DNA of 31,319 bases from Irineochytrium annulatum (taxonomy: Eukaryota; Chytridiomycota; Chytridiomycetes; Chytridiales; Chytridiaceae), in assembly GCA_027600665.1 (NCBI GenBank), contig JADGJL010000214.1:1-31319 (forward strand). Reading direction: 5' to 3'. Below the pieces are notes generated by a model. The model did not search any database and was not told where the DNA came from. It saw only the letters and a list, made by a program, of their open reading frames with translations. Positions 21,301-31,038 of the stretch are shown piece by piece (positions within the stretch are counted from its first letter, which is position 1; each line of letters starts with the position of its first letter). The position numbers were made by a program, and so were the translations under genes.

Positions 21301-23509
21301 GACCTCAACGCCACTGAGCGGTCGCCACTGAGATATTTCGTTTGCTTAAAAAGGAGAGTAAATTATAGCCCAGAAAGCAGCGCCAAACCTTGGACGAGGC
21401 AAACCTTGATGCCTTTGCTTTTAGCAAGCGAGATGGTGAAGTTTGCAAGACACGTCTTCCCCATGCCACTCAGCCCTTCAATAAAAATTACCGATTTTTC
21501 GCGGGCCTGGAGCCAGCAATTGAACATTTTGGCAATAAGGTCGCGCTCCCGCTGATAGTCGAAAATTTTGCGATGAGAGTCCTCCTCAACATGCGAGAGC
21601 CATGGCAGGCCGAAAACGTGAAGCTCCTCCCGTTTGCCCTTAACCTTGACCAAGCCCACGTCGATAGTGGGCTGTAGCAGCTTAACAGCGTCATTTGTGT
21701 TCTGATCCAGAATTAGAAGGTCATTCATCTCAGAGATGCCCATTAATCGTGCTGATGTGATAATAACGTCGCCTATATCGCAAATAATGAGGACGGAGTG
21801 TCGTCAAAAGTGTATGACCTAAAATTCCGGTATCACTTCGATCCTGATTACCGATGCGCGTACACAGAGTTTCCCCGGTTGAAATTGATATTGCTACCTT
21901 TTGATCTGGTTTGAGGCTGGCAACAAAATGTTGCATTGCTTTGACGCATTGGTTCGCGTTATTCATTTGCGTGAATGACTAAAAAGATGTGAGAAGGCTG
22001 GTACTCAACAGTAACTCACAGAAAGGCCGAACACCGCGAGCAGAGTCTGGCCTTTGTCATCCACTTTACAGTCATTAGCGAAAAGAACAAGACGAGAAGC
22101 AGTTACCAGCATACTGCTGATATACACCACCGAATAGCTTCAAAGCGTCCAGAAAGCAGAGAACCACACGTTGAACGGCCTGGACGTTGAAAGCAAAGAG
22201 TAGCGAAACGAAAGCGATCGAAACTAATCTAAACTCCGAGGCGGCTGTTCCCACCACGATCCCGCTGTGGTCCACGCTTTTGGTCCCGTTTTGCGGATGA
22301 CCCGTGCTCATGTGTGTTCTCAGTGCTTCAGCATCAATGTGCTTCAGCATTGAGGAGTCAACAAAATGTCGCAAAAACTCCTCGTCCATCGACTGCCGGA
22401 TCCACTCGTCCATATGGAGGGCACCAGCCCCGTTACGGCCAGCGACGAACCGCGCGGAAATATCAGCATCGCATTCCGCTGCATTCAAAAGCCCGAGAAC
22501 TGCGGAAGCCAAGCTATTTATGTCGCATGCTTCAAGGAGAACATGACCCTGCGCGGTTACTTGCGGGACTAACCCCTCTATCACGATTTTTACCGTGTCC
22601 TGCAAAATGGCGAACGCTGCTGCCGATATTCCCATCTCGCCTATTTCCTCACGTCAGTTTTCTGCCCCTTCCCGTAACCACAGCTCACCTTTCTTTGTAC
22701 ATTCCAGAATCAGACTCAGATCCCTCATACATTCGCCATGAATGCAATGATCCAGCCGTGACATCACATCGCCCAAAATAAGTCGTGACACCCGACCCGC
22801 CGTGATTGCAAAATGCAACCGTAGCTCAGTCGTTCGAGACGTTAGCTTTGACTGATTTGCCGCGCTTGACGGGCCGCCCAGAACATCCGAGGTCCCCACG
22901 AGTGACATGTCTAGCGACATACTGCCATAGCGGCTAGCGATGTGCAGACAGCATACCATGCTTCGGACGACGACATCACTGAAAGCTTCAGCAGCATCGC
23001 GTTGAGAGAATGCGACGAGGACGGCGTCGCCTGTTCAAGCTTGTTTAGCACAATTTGAGTCGGATCGTATACGAACCTAGAAAGCGGACAATGTCACCGC
23101 CATAAAGCGTGATAACGGATATGATCTGGCGATGTAACAGGTAAGGACACTTGTTTCGCAGAAAAAACCGTACGTTATCCAAAAATACGCTGACTGATCG
23201 CGTCAGGACCTCGCTGGCCAGTTTGCCGAGGCACACCTAGAGCTGTGTCAGCAATTTCGGCGGCTTACAACATTTCCTACCAGATCGGCCGACATTTTCG
23301 AGTACCCGGATATATCAACCTGCGAGAAAACAGTAACTGTTAGATAGAGTCGAGGCCGCGACCGCGGTTAAGCTTACCATGAATATGACCATGTCCTCGA
23401 CCTCCTCGAAAGCCCGCCCGACCGAGAGCTGGGACAGCACCCGTTCCCGGAGGCTCTTATCCGCGCTCACGCGCCGAACATAGGCCGCGCAGAAGCTTGA
23501 GACGCTCAT
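18338..23509 (-). CDS. Soluble adenylyl cyclase (ADCY10-type), paralogue C
   Basis: Fifteen exons join to 1511 aa: 23509-23378, 23319-23281, 23236-23174, 23125-23077, 23030-22689, 22640-22107, 22063-22020, 21978-21819, 21772-21389, 21344-20896, 20854-20723, 20682-20622, 20567-20332, 20291-19945, 19901-18338. It is the close duplicate of A: exons 1-5, 7-9, 12 and 13 have identical lengths. C1 has VDISGYSKM (D46) and FLGDAVLVAF (D96). C2 has VDDKGQTLLAVFGLS and GDVIITSARLM, again with Ile (459) instead of the catalytic Asn and the Arg (463) kept. Walker A is GLSGMGKT (554-561), Walker B VFIFDDVQWLD (from 706), then KGNPLFLE. The C-terminal half lies in one long exon and lacks the intron found in A at 6469-6511. 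Cyclase activity is therefore uncertain, while the ATPase module looks intact. It is divergent from T3. Confidence 0.9.
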
Positions 23510-24019
23510 GAGACGGCGTGAGGAGGACGGGGGAGGGCCGCAGGGGATTTACGCGTCGAGGATCTTCAAACCCGATCTGGCCTGGACCCGAATGACTGCG
23601 ACCATGACGCGACGTGACGCATAATTTCATTCGACACCCCATGCCGCGTTCGACATCGAAATCAGCGATAAATGTATGCAAGGGAATGTATAATGAGATT
23701 CGGACGGGGACGTACGAATCCCCGTTTTGGGGTTGAAGGTGTTCGACGACCTGGTTCTCTCCTGCAGCACCTCTAGCCTGAGCATGGCCTGTTGGGAAGC
23801 CGCGATGATTCTGAAGACTGTCCCGCCGGCAGCGAACGAAAGATTGGCGGCATGGAGATCGCTGGGCCCTGGCGCGGACCTCCGCCACAATGGAAACTGT
23901 AAGTCCCGACGTGACTCAACCATCCTCACCTCGGCCAGCGAGGTTGGCTACGTCCTGGCGTCGTCGTCGTCTCTCTGTCCCTCACTTCCCCGCGGGAGTC
24001 GACGAGCGCGAGCGCGACT
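23510..24019. promoter_or_regulatory. Shared upstream region of cyclase C and T3
   Basis: These 510 bases separate the start codons of two divergent genes, so they must hold both promoters. On the C side, next to the gene, lie a GC-rich block and the CGCGTAAATCCCC element (23543-23555); further out is ACGCGACGTGACGC at about 23608-23621, which contains TGACG half-sites. Short frames in this spacer (for example 23929-23627 minus) have no recognisable domain. Regulation is inferred from layout only. Confidence 0.5.
23546..23554 (-). promoter_or_regulatory. GCGTAAATC element upstream of cyclase C
   Basis: On the coding strand of cyclase C this reads GCGTAAATC inside CGCGTAAATCCCC, ending 37 bases before the start codon. 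The same 13-base block precedes cyclase A in the same orientation. It lies about 465 bases from the divergent T3 start. Confidence 0.45.
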
Positions 24020-25198
24020 ATGTTCGACAGCGACGCACTTCTTCGGAACACCTCGCTCGCGGCGATTGGCGCGATGGGGGTAAACGTGATATGGTAGTCT
24101 ATGCTCTGGCCGCCGTACTTTCCTTGTTGTTATATCGATTAAAGGGTGGGATTTATTATAATTTTCCGGGCCAGCTTCCTCGAGAGCTTCCAACGCATGC
24201 TCAACCCGCACGTGCTCTACTCCATGTGTCTCTTCTGCGTTAGCCATTTGGCCATCGCGGCCATTGCCGGCCGCGCCTTCGAAGTCCTGAGCCAAGGCGA
24301 CCTCAAGTCCTTTCAGCTGATGATGAAGCTCGGATGTATCTTCTACATTGTGATGATGGGGTGCGTGTAAAGCTCGCATCCGTCGTTTATTAACGCAGAA
24401 ACCTTAGCTCCATGACGTACCACTCATCGACAAGAACGTTTCTGATTCTCACTCCTCGTGCAACGCGGCCGTGGCTCGTTCCCGTCCTTGTTACGTTGGG
24501 GCAGCTTGCCTGTCATTCGGTAAGAACTTTGTTAACGTACCTGAGCGCGCTGTTGTGCTCTGTTAACACCTTGCTTCATTGCAAGGTTGCCGGTTATTAC
24601 TGGTACATAAACTTCATCGACGAAACACACTACTATCAGAACTACTTAACAAACATGTTCGTAATGGTGTACGTCTGCGCGTCCGAAGGAACAATGTTTG
24701 CGCTCTGCCAGTAAGAAGTTGCATTTTTGCCTTGCTCCCGACGTTGCAAACCCACCCCTTTAACAGATACAAAATCGTAACCACGCTTACGGGAACGGGC
24801 ACGAGCAGAGGAAGGCTGGCGACGCTCTGGTTCCCGTACATTAAGGCCTCTCTGCGATGCGTCGGCTTCTTCAGCACTGTCGCCCTACAGATGCTGACTC
24901 TCACAAACAGCGTTTTCGCGGAAACCAGCGGTGGGTTTTTTTCTTCACTTTGCTTTTTGGCTGCTTCCTGCTGATAAGCCATGTAGCGTGGAGCTTCATT
25001 ACCTACAACCCTGTATTACTCTCAATGATCATGCTTACGGACGCTGCCAGAATTCAAGATCTCATCGAGCGCATGGACGTGAACTTCCAGGAGCAAGTTA
25101 AAGAGAACTACTGCCTTGACGCGGAAGAGGCCTCGACGAAGTCAGCAAAATCAGCTAACTGCAAGCTTAAGAGAACCGCTTCGTTGGCGTCAGGCTAA
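24020..25198 (+). CDS. Seven-helix membrane protein, copy T3
   Basis: Six exons join to 290 aa: 24020-24093, 24175-24360, 24408-24519, 24586-24710, 24767-24930, 24987-25198. The start MFDSDALLRNTSL aligns with the other copies, including the NTS sequon before helix 1. The hydrophobic segments and motifs are those of the family: ESFQRMLNPHVLYSMC, MTYHSSTRT, RPWLVP, GYYWYINFID, EGTMFALCQYKIVTT, and AWSFITYNPVLLSMIMLTDA in the last helix, then a short charged tail ending in basic and serine residues. The gene is divergent from cyclase C and convergent with the F-box/ankyrin gene. Function is unknown. A receptor or channel-like role would fit the topology but nothing in the sequence proves it. 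Confidence 0.85.
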
Positions 25199-25549
25199 TG
25201 GATATTGTACAGAGAACGCCCAATAATCCTGATCATTACAAGCACCATGTTTTAACTCCTGTATCTAATTAAATGCAAATACATCTTTCAATGTTGATAT
25301 TTGTGCGTTTATCACGCCTCCTTATCTCTTCGCGATAAAGTGGGCGGCATATCTGTGGTAGCATCAACATATATTTCATCCCGATAATTATTGCAATAAT
25401 CTACAAGAACATTTGAGAGCAACTACTAATATACATCCGTAGGCTGCAAAAGCACCACGCACTTCATGCCCACCAGGCGGCGTATAATGCATCATAATCT
25501 TCCCTCCCGCTCACGGCACCGCGACCGCTCCACCAACTCCCGCGACGCC
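25199..25549. other. Spacer between convergent T3 and F-box/ankyrin genes
   Basis: This AT-rich 351-base spacer holds the 3' flanks of both genes. ATTAAA at about 25268, 70 bases after the T3 stop, is a possible variant polyadenylation signal. No gene or repeat is supported. Confidence 0.45.
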
Positions 25550-28500
25550 TTACAACTCAATCGCCCTCTTGCCCCCGAGCGTCTTCAATACATCCACTCT
25601 CCGACTCCAGTCCTCCACCTTCTTCCCACCCTCCACCAAATCCAGCGCCGTCCTCCCCATCGCATCGACCGCGTTCACATCCACGCCACACAACGCGACA
25701 AGCAGCTCGATAACCTCCGGCGCGCCGCACTCCGTCAGCTTCTTCATCCCGAGCTCGCACGGGTCCCTCAGCCTCGACACCTCCACCTCCTTCTTCCCGC
25801 CAAACAACTCCCTCAGCTCCCCCTCGGGCAGCTTGACGCGCTTGAGGAACTTGCCGTTCTTGTAACGAACCTTGCAGCCTTGCCCCAAAAGCATGTTCAC
25901 TAGCACGCTGTCGCCCTCCCATCCGTTCACCGTCCGCGCGCCGAGCAACTTCGCGAACTTGCCCGTCCAGAGCCGACTCGGGGACAGGCCTTGGGGTGAG
26001 TCCGCCGGCATCGACGTAAAGTCCACATTTCGGGGGGTTACGGTGGGGATTGGAAGGCCGTCGACGTGGCGGGGGGTGGCCAAGCAGGCGAGATGCAGTG
26101 CCGTTTGTCCCGAGGGTGTGCGTGCGGTGAAGTTAGCGCCGACACGGTGGAGCAACTCGATGGCGCGGAGACGGCAAAGAGTCGCGGCAGTGTGGGCGGG
26201 CGGTAAACCGGCGAAAGCCACCGCGAAGTTGAGATCGGGGGACAGGCATGTCAAGTCCGGAATGGTGATCGAGAGGTTGACGTTGTCCGGTGCAGCAAGC
26301 CAGGAGGCGGCCATCATCTCGTCGCGGAGGATAGCAAGGTGAAATCCGGTCAAGTTGATGCTTGGAACAGCCATTCCCTTCGCACCGGGCACCCTGCACT
26401 CGGCCAGCTCTTTAAGCCCGCGAAGCGGTCCCACATCCTGCGTCCTCCTCACGGCCAAGACGGCGTGCCCCAATACCGTCCATCCACTTTCGTCGGTTCT
26501 TTGCAGCAGGTCCGTGTCCGCCGGAAGAGCCCTCAACACGAAACTCCAATTCTGCCGCGCCTGCAGGCAGGATACGATGAGAGCCGCCAACTTCTCCTCC
26601 TCCATGCCCTCCATCTTAAACAGAACCCCCGCGACCGCCATCACCGAGGCGGATGACCTCAGTCCGCAAGCAACCTCAAGGGGCGTGCTGCCAGAGGGGC
26701 TCTTGGCCCAACCGGAGATCCTCCCGTCGAGGATGGGAAGCAAGACTTCGAGTGCCGAAGCCTGCCCATGCGAGGCGGCGACCGTAAGAATGTTGTGACC
26801 GCCGACGTACTCGCCGTCGAACCTGGCCCCGATATCGCGGAGCTTTCGAATCAAGTCGACAGCGCCTGTGACCACGGCCGCGTAAAGCAAGCTCTCGCAC
26901 TTCGTGTCCGTGGCATCCACTCCCCCACCGCGAGCGAGGAAGTGATCGGAAGCGGACGTGTACCCTAACTTAATCGCCTTGATCACGTCACGCAGGTCCT
27001 CGGCCGAGCCATCATCGAACGACAGCGCCTCCGTCACCTTAGCCCCGCTGACGCCTCCGTCGCCCTCTTCTCCGTCTCCCACGGCCTGCCCATCCACGTC
27101 CATCGGCGCCGGGATCGTCAGCTCGACCTCCCCGCCCTCGACACCGGGCCAATCCGTGTCGGTCTGGTACATATCAAGGATACGGCCAACCTGCTTTTCA
27201 ATGATCTCGAGGTTCTTCGCGCCTTGGTGACCGTCGCACTCGCGGTAGTACTCCCGCCAACGGATCACGCTCGAGCTCGGCAGGTGCGGGCAGTGCGGGG
27301 CGCGCCATACGCAGTCGGGGCCTTTGGCAACCCAGCCTCTCTCGGCGCAACGCTGACGCCATAGGGTGCTTGATCGCGGTGACCTGATGATGTCGTACGC
27401 GGCCCGGCACGTCCCCTCAAACTTGACGAGAGAGCGTGCGTCGAAGTACATCAGGATCGTCTGAATAAGCTCGAGCGGAAGGTGCGAGAGGGTTCCTACG
27501 CCTTTCGTGTACCTCGGCGGAAGAGCCTTCGCGGCGTTCGGCGCATACGACGTTACGGGCTACATCAAGGGGTGCGTAAGCATCACAACGCGACGAAATG
27601 CAAGAACATTATCTTTCTTACATAAACTCGCGGGTAGTTCTTAACCCTCCTGACACCGTCACCCGGATAGCGGCCCGCCGCCTTTTCCCCTAACCTCTTA
27701 GACAACTCCTCATCCAACCTCAAGTACTCCTTCATCCCAGCCGCCAGGTCGTGTCCTTCCACCTTTCTCCCCACCGCCGGCAAGTTGAGCGTCTCTCCCT
27801 CGATGAGCCTAAGCGGTGGAAGCACCAGCGGGTGCGCGTTCTCCCTCGCCCAAGGCGCATACATGAAATTGCTAATCAACCCGACCTTCCCACCCCCGCC
27901 GATCTTCCCCGCTCCACGGTACACGAGCCACCTCGCCAACGACCTCCAACCCGTGATGCCGCGGCGGGCCATCGCGTGCGCCGCCACGACAACACAGGCC
28001 GTGTGCGCGGGAACGGCGCCAGGGTCGTTGCGGAGCGCGCAATCGTACACTTTCCCGCCGCACGTGAAGTAGCCTGGGTTGTGGGCCTTGGCCACACCGG
28101 GCGGTGACGGACCCTCGGTGTCCAGAGGTAGCACTGACAAAATAGACGGTTTAGGCATCGCCTATAGAACTGTATCCCAACGACGGGTCTAATCCCGGTA
28201 TGTTCAATCCACGCGTTGAAACGGCCTTCCACCTTGCCCCGTCATGAAGCACCCCTTCACCCTGCGACCGCACCCCCTTCCAACTTTCTTCCAGCTCCAC
28301 ACCAACAAATAGTACCTTGAACATCGGTTGTAAAAAAGCTGTCCCAATCCTTCACAGCCCCATGTCCGTCGCTCACAACCGTCGGGATCACGCACGTCGG
28401 GCCGCCACAAAAAACGCAACGGGATTCCCGCGGCATCGCCTGCAGCATCGAGAAGAGGCCCGGGGCGTATCCGCCGTAAGCGTCCGCGAATGCGGCGATA

Positions 28501-28625
28501 TCATCCTCACTGTCGTAGTAATCCTGGCCGCCATACTCGTCCCCGTAATAATCGCCGTAGGGATCGCTGTCTTCCCCGCTGTAGTCGATGTCGTCGCCGA
28601 ACGGATGATCACAAAAGAAACACAT
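25550..28625 (-). CDS. Zinc-motif / F-box / ankyrin-repeat protein
   Basis: My model joins four exons (28625-28316, 28254-28223, 28161-27622, 27559-25550) into 963 aa. The last exon is certain: it codes an F-box (LSHLPLELIQTILMYFD, from about residue 318), an acidic linker, then ankyrin-like repeats (about 485-950) with motifs such as SGQTALHLACL and DAMGRTALDLVEGG. F-box proteins usually bind Skp1 and recruit substrates to an SCF ubiquitin ligase; ankyrin repeats would be the substrate-binding part. This exon has no ATG before the F-box and begins at an AG acceptor, so upstream exons are required. Exon 3 has VPAHTACVVVA, an His-x-x-Cys pattern common before fungal F-boxes, and ends at a strong GTAAGA donor. 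Exon 1 has CFFC and CVFCGG-TC, possibly zinc-binding, and a Tyr/Asp/Gly-rich run. Exon 2 (32 bases) is the weakest part of the model. Confidence 0.6.
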
Positions 28626-29619
28626 CGAGGTGTCTCCCGGCGTTCTGCACTTCTTCAGGACGAGGTGGTCGAGCAGGGTCGTGTTCTCGCGGATGTCGAT
28701 TGGTATGTAGGGAGGTGGGAACTCCTGTCGACGGTGCCGACCGTATCAGCGTTTGTCCGAGAAAGGGGGACCCAGATCATGAAATTGACTGTCCAACCGT
28801 TAGCCTTTCATTCTTCGTTTCCCTTTTCCTGCATATATGTATATATGTAGCCCTCCCTAATTATTTGGCAATCTCGTGTATGCTTGCATGGTTCTTTTTC
28901 CTCCCCAAAAACTTCAACGATTTGTAGAAAAAAAAAAAAAAAACTTCAAGCAGCTATGCAGCAACGCCGATAATGAGACCCTCACCAGGGCCACCTCCCA
29001 GTCAAAATCAGCCGTAGCCTAAGCGTCCGGTCTCGAAGGCATTGCAAAAGGCGCAATGATTGTCAATCTATTTCCCTGTCGTGCGCACAAGGCTGCTGGC
29101 AAACAACAAGCGGGTGCCGGTTCATGAGGGAGTAACTGTCCACTGGCGCCTCAGTCATCACTCGTCGACCGATTTGTATTTGACTGAATTTCCCCTGGGT
29201 GTTGCGACGGAGATAATAGTGAACAGTCCAAATCTTGCAGATTGCAGATTTTGGCTTTTTGGCCGGTTAACAAATATCACGTCGCGAGAGATCAAAGCTA
29301 GAACTAAAATGTTGTCAGCCGCGTGAATACAAAAACGCTGCTGTATCTGCGCTTGATGCATTTTCGCCCGGCACTGTCGATCTCGCCCCTAATACGACCA
29401 TCTTCACTTCTTGCCGACCAATCTCAACGTGGCGGGACCACCCATAACAATGGTTCCCGGACCGCCACTAGCTGCAGTAATCAGCGGGTCTTCAACCGCG
29501 TCGTCAAGGCAGCACTTGCTGGAGGGCGAACCCCGTGTAGTTTCACTGCGTCTTCCCTGCTGCTGGGCGCGGGCCATCACCAACATCACGCGAACGGCCT
29601 TCGACGTCACCCCCCGGCC
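28626..29619. other. Intergenic region between divergent F-box/ankyrin and T4 genes
   Basis: About one kilobase without a supported gene. It contains a TATATGTATATATG run at about 28833-28847 and a homopolymer A tract at 28928-28944. Frames at 29060-29326 and 29323-29739 (plus) have no recognisable content; the second overlaps the T4 start in the same frame but is not conserved in the other copies. No GCGTAAATC element was found here. Confidence 0.45.
28928..28944. repeat. Homopolymer A tract (17 bases)
   Basis: Seventeen consecutive A residues, with AAAAACTTCAA just before (28907-28917) and overlapping the end (28940-28950). The intervening sequence is only about ten bases, so it is not a convincing retroposed insertion. 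Confidence 0.7.
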
Positions 29620-30792
29620 ATGTCCGACCTGTTCGTGCTCGTTCGGAACACTTCCTGGGCGGCTATCCTCGCGATGGGGATCAACGTGATCTGGTATGTG
29701 GCTTTCCTCCATGCCAGCCTCGCGTGTGCTTCAAGCTGAACATACTTCCCCGACGCCCGGGACCACAGCTTTATCGAGAGCTTCCAGCGGATGCACAGCC
29801 CGCACGTTTTTTACTCGATGTGCGGCTTCTGCGTCACCCACATCGTCACGATGGTGGTGGTGGGGTTGGGGTTCAGCTCGGTGAACGACGGGAACGTCGT
29901 GACCTTTCAGCAGATGCTTCGGGTCGCGTCTGTTATTTATCTGGTCATGATGTGGTGGGTGGTGCGATCTTGCATTCGGAGCTGATGGCTTAATATCTGC
30001 TGTATAGCTGCCTCACGTACCACTCATCAACACGAACCTTCTTGGTTCTCACACCCTATGCGAAGCGGCCTTGGCTCGTCCCTGTGCTGGTGACGCTGGG
30101 ACAAGGAGTTGTTCATTCGGTTCGACATCTCTTTGTATTCCCATTCTCACGTGCACACTCTAACCAAACGTCTTTTCAAGGTCGGTGCATATTATTGGTA
30201 CCTGAACTTCATCGACGGCTCCAACGTCAACGAAAACTACATCATGCAGATGTTCGTGATGATCTACGTGTGCGCGTGCGAGGGCATTATGTTTATCCTC
30301 TGCCAGTAAGCAAACTTGCTTTTTTGCGGCGAGGTCGTCGCGTGCTCATGAAATTTCTTAGATATAAGATTGTAAGCACGCATGGGACGGGTGGTAATAA
30401 GGAGACATTCCTCGCGCTCTGGATGCCTTACCTAAAGGCGGCTCTCCGATGTATCGGTTTCCTTTCCACGGTGATTCTGCAGATGTTGACGCTCACTAAT
30501 TTTGTGTATTCGGAGACTAACGGTAGGCCCTTTTACCCACCATATCTCATAAACCTACTCACTCCGATCCCTAGCCTGGTCGTTCGTCTGCTACAACCCC
30601 GTTCTCCTGTCGATGATCATGCTGACGGACGCGGCAAGGGTCCAGGATCTCATTGACCGCTTGAACCAGAATCTCCCAGTTGGGAAGATTTGTCAGGACG
30701 CAGAGGAGGCGCTCGCGAAGGCCACCACCCAATCAACTCAATATAACAGCAGGCGTTCCACTTTTGGGGCGTCTGCCGATCGCGGGGCGTAA
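29620..30792 (+). CDS. Seven-helix membrane protein, copy T4
   Basis: Six exons join to 291 aa: 29620-29693, 29769-29954, 30008-30119, 30181-30305, 30362-30522, 30575-30792. Exons 2, 3 and 4 have the family lengths (186, 112, 125); exon 5 is three bases shorter. Hydrophobic segments are at about 11-25, 38-60, 70-88, 108-131, 144-165, 190-212 and 221-240. Motifs: LVRNTSW at the start, ESFQRMHSPHVFYSMC, LTYHSSTRT, RPWLVP, AYYWYLNFID, YVCACEGIMFILCQYKIVSTH, and YNPVLLSMIMLTDAARVQDLI in helix 7. The tail ends in Ser/Arg-rich sequence. It is divergent from the F-box/ankyrin gene. Unlike the other copies it has no GCGTAAATC element nearby, so its regulation may differ. Function unknown. Confidence 0.85.
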
Positions 30793-30890
30793 AAGATGGA
30801 GATCATCTCTTTCTGTAGCCTTCATAGGTGTACCTGTACATAAAATCAACCAGTCATTCCCCACAACGATTTCTTTGGTAGTTAACACAC

Positions 30891-30896
30891 AATAAA
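30891..30896 (+). terminator. AATAAA polyadenylation signal of T4
   Basis: A canonical AATAAA lies about 100 bases after the T4 stop codon and before the next plus-strand gene, so it is a good candidate for the T4 poly(A) signal. Confidence 0.55.
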
Positions 30897-31038
30897 ATGA
30901 CAGCATTCTAGTTGCATAAGTCACGTCATGCCTACCTTCCAGAGCATGAGAATATTAGACTACGTTGTCGAAGACGGACTCCCTTGTCCGATATCTATTA
31001 CGCCCTCTGGTCGGAACCTCAACCTCAACCTCAGCACC

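Noticed and set aside
25872..26798. Plus-strand frames opposite the ankyrin exon
   Set aside because: They lie antisense to a continuous 633-codon frame with clear F-box and ankyrin features, so they are shadows.
28907..28950. Poly(A) tract flanked by AAAAACTTCAA, resembling a retroposon tail with target-site duplication
   Set aside because: Only about ten bases separate the first copy from the A tract, so there is no inserted body; the match is partly made of A residues.
24020..30792. Microbial-rhodopsin identity for the seven-helix family
   Set aside because: Helix 7 (YNPVLLSMI[MI]LTDA) has no lysine for retinal, and the family's other motifs do not resemble rhodopsins.
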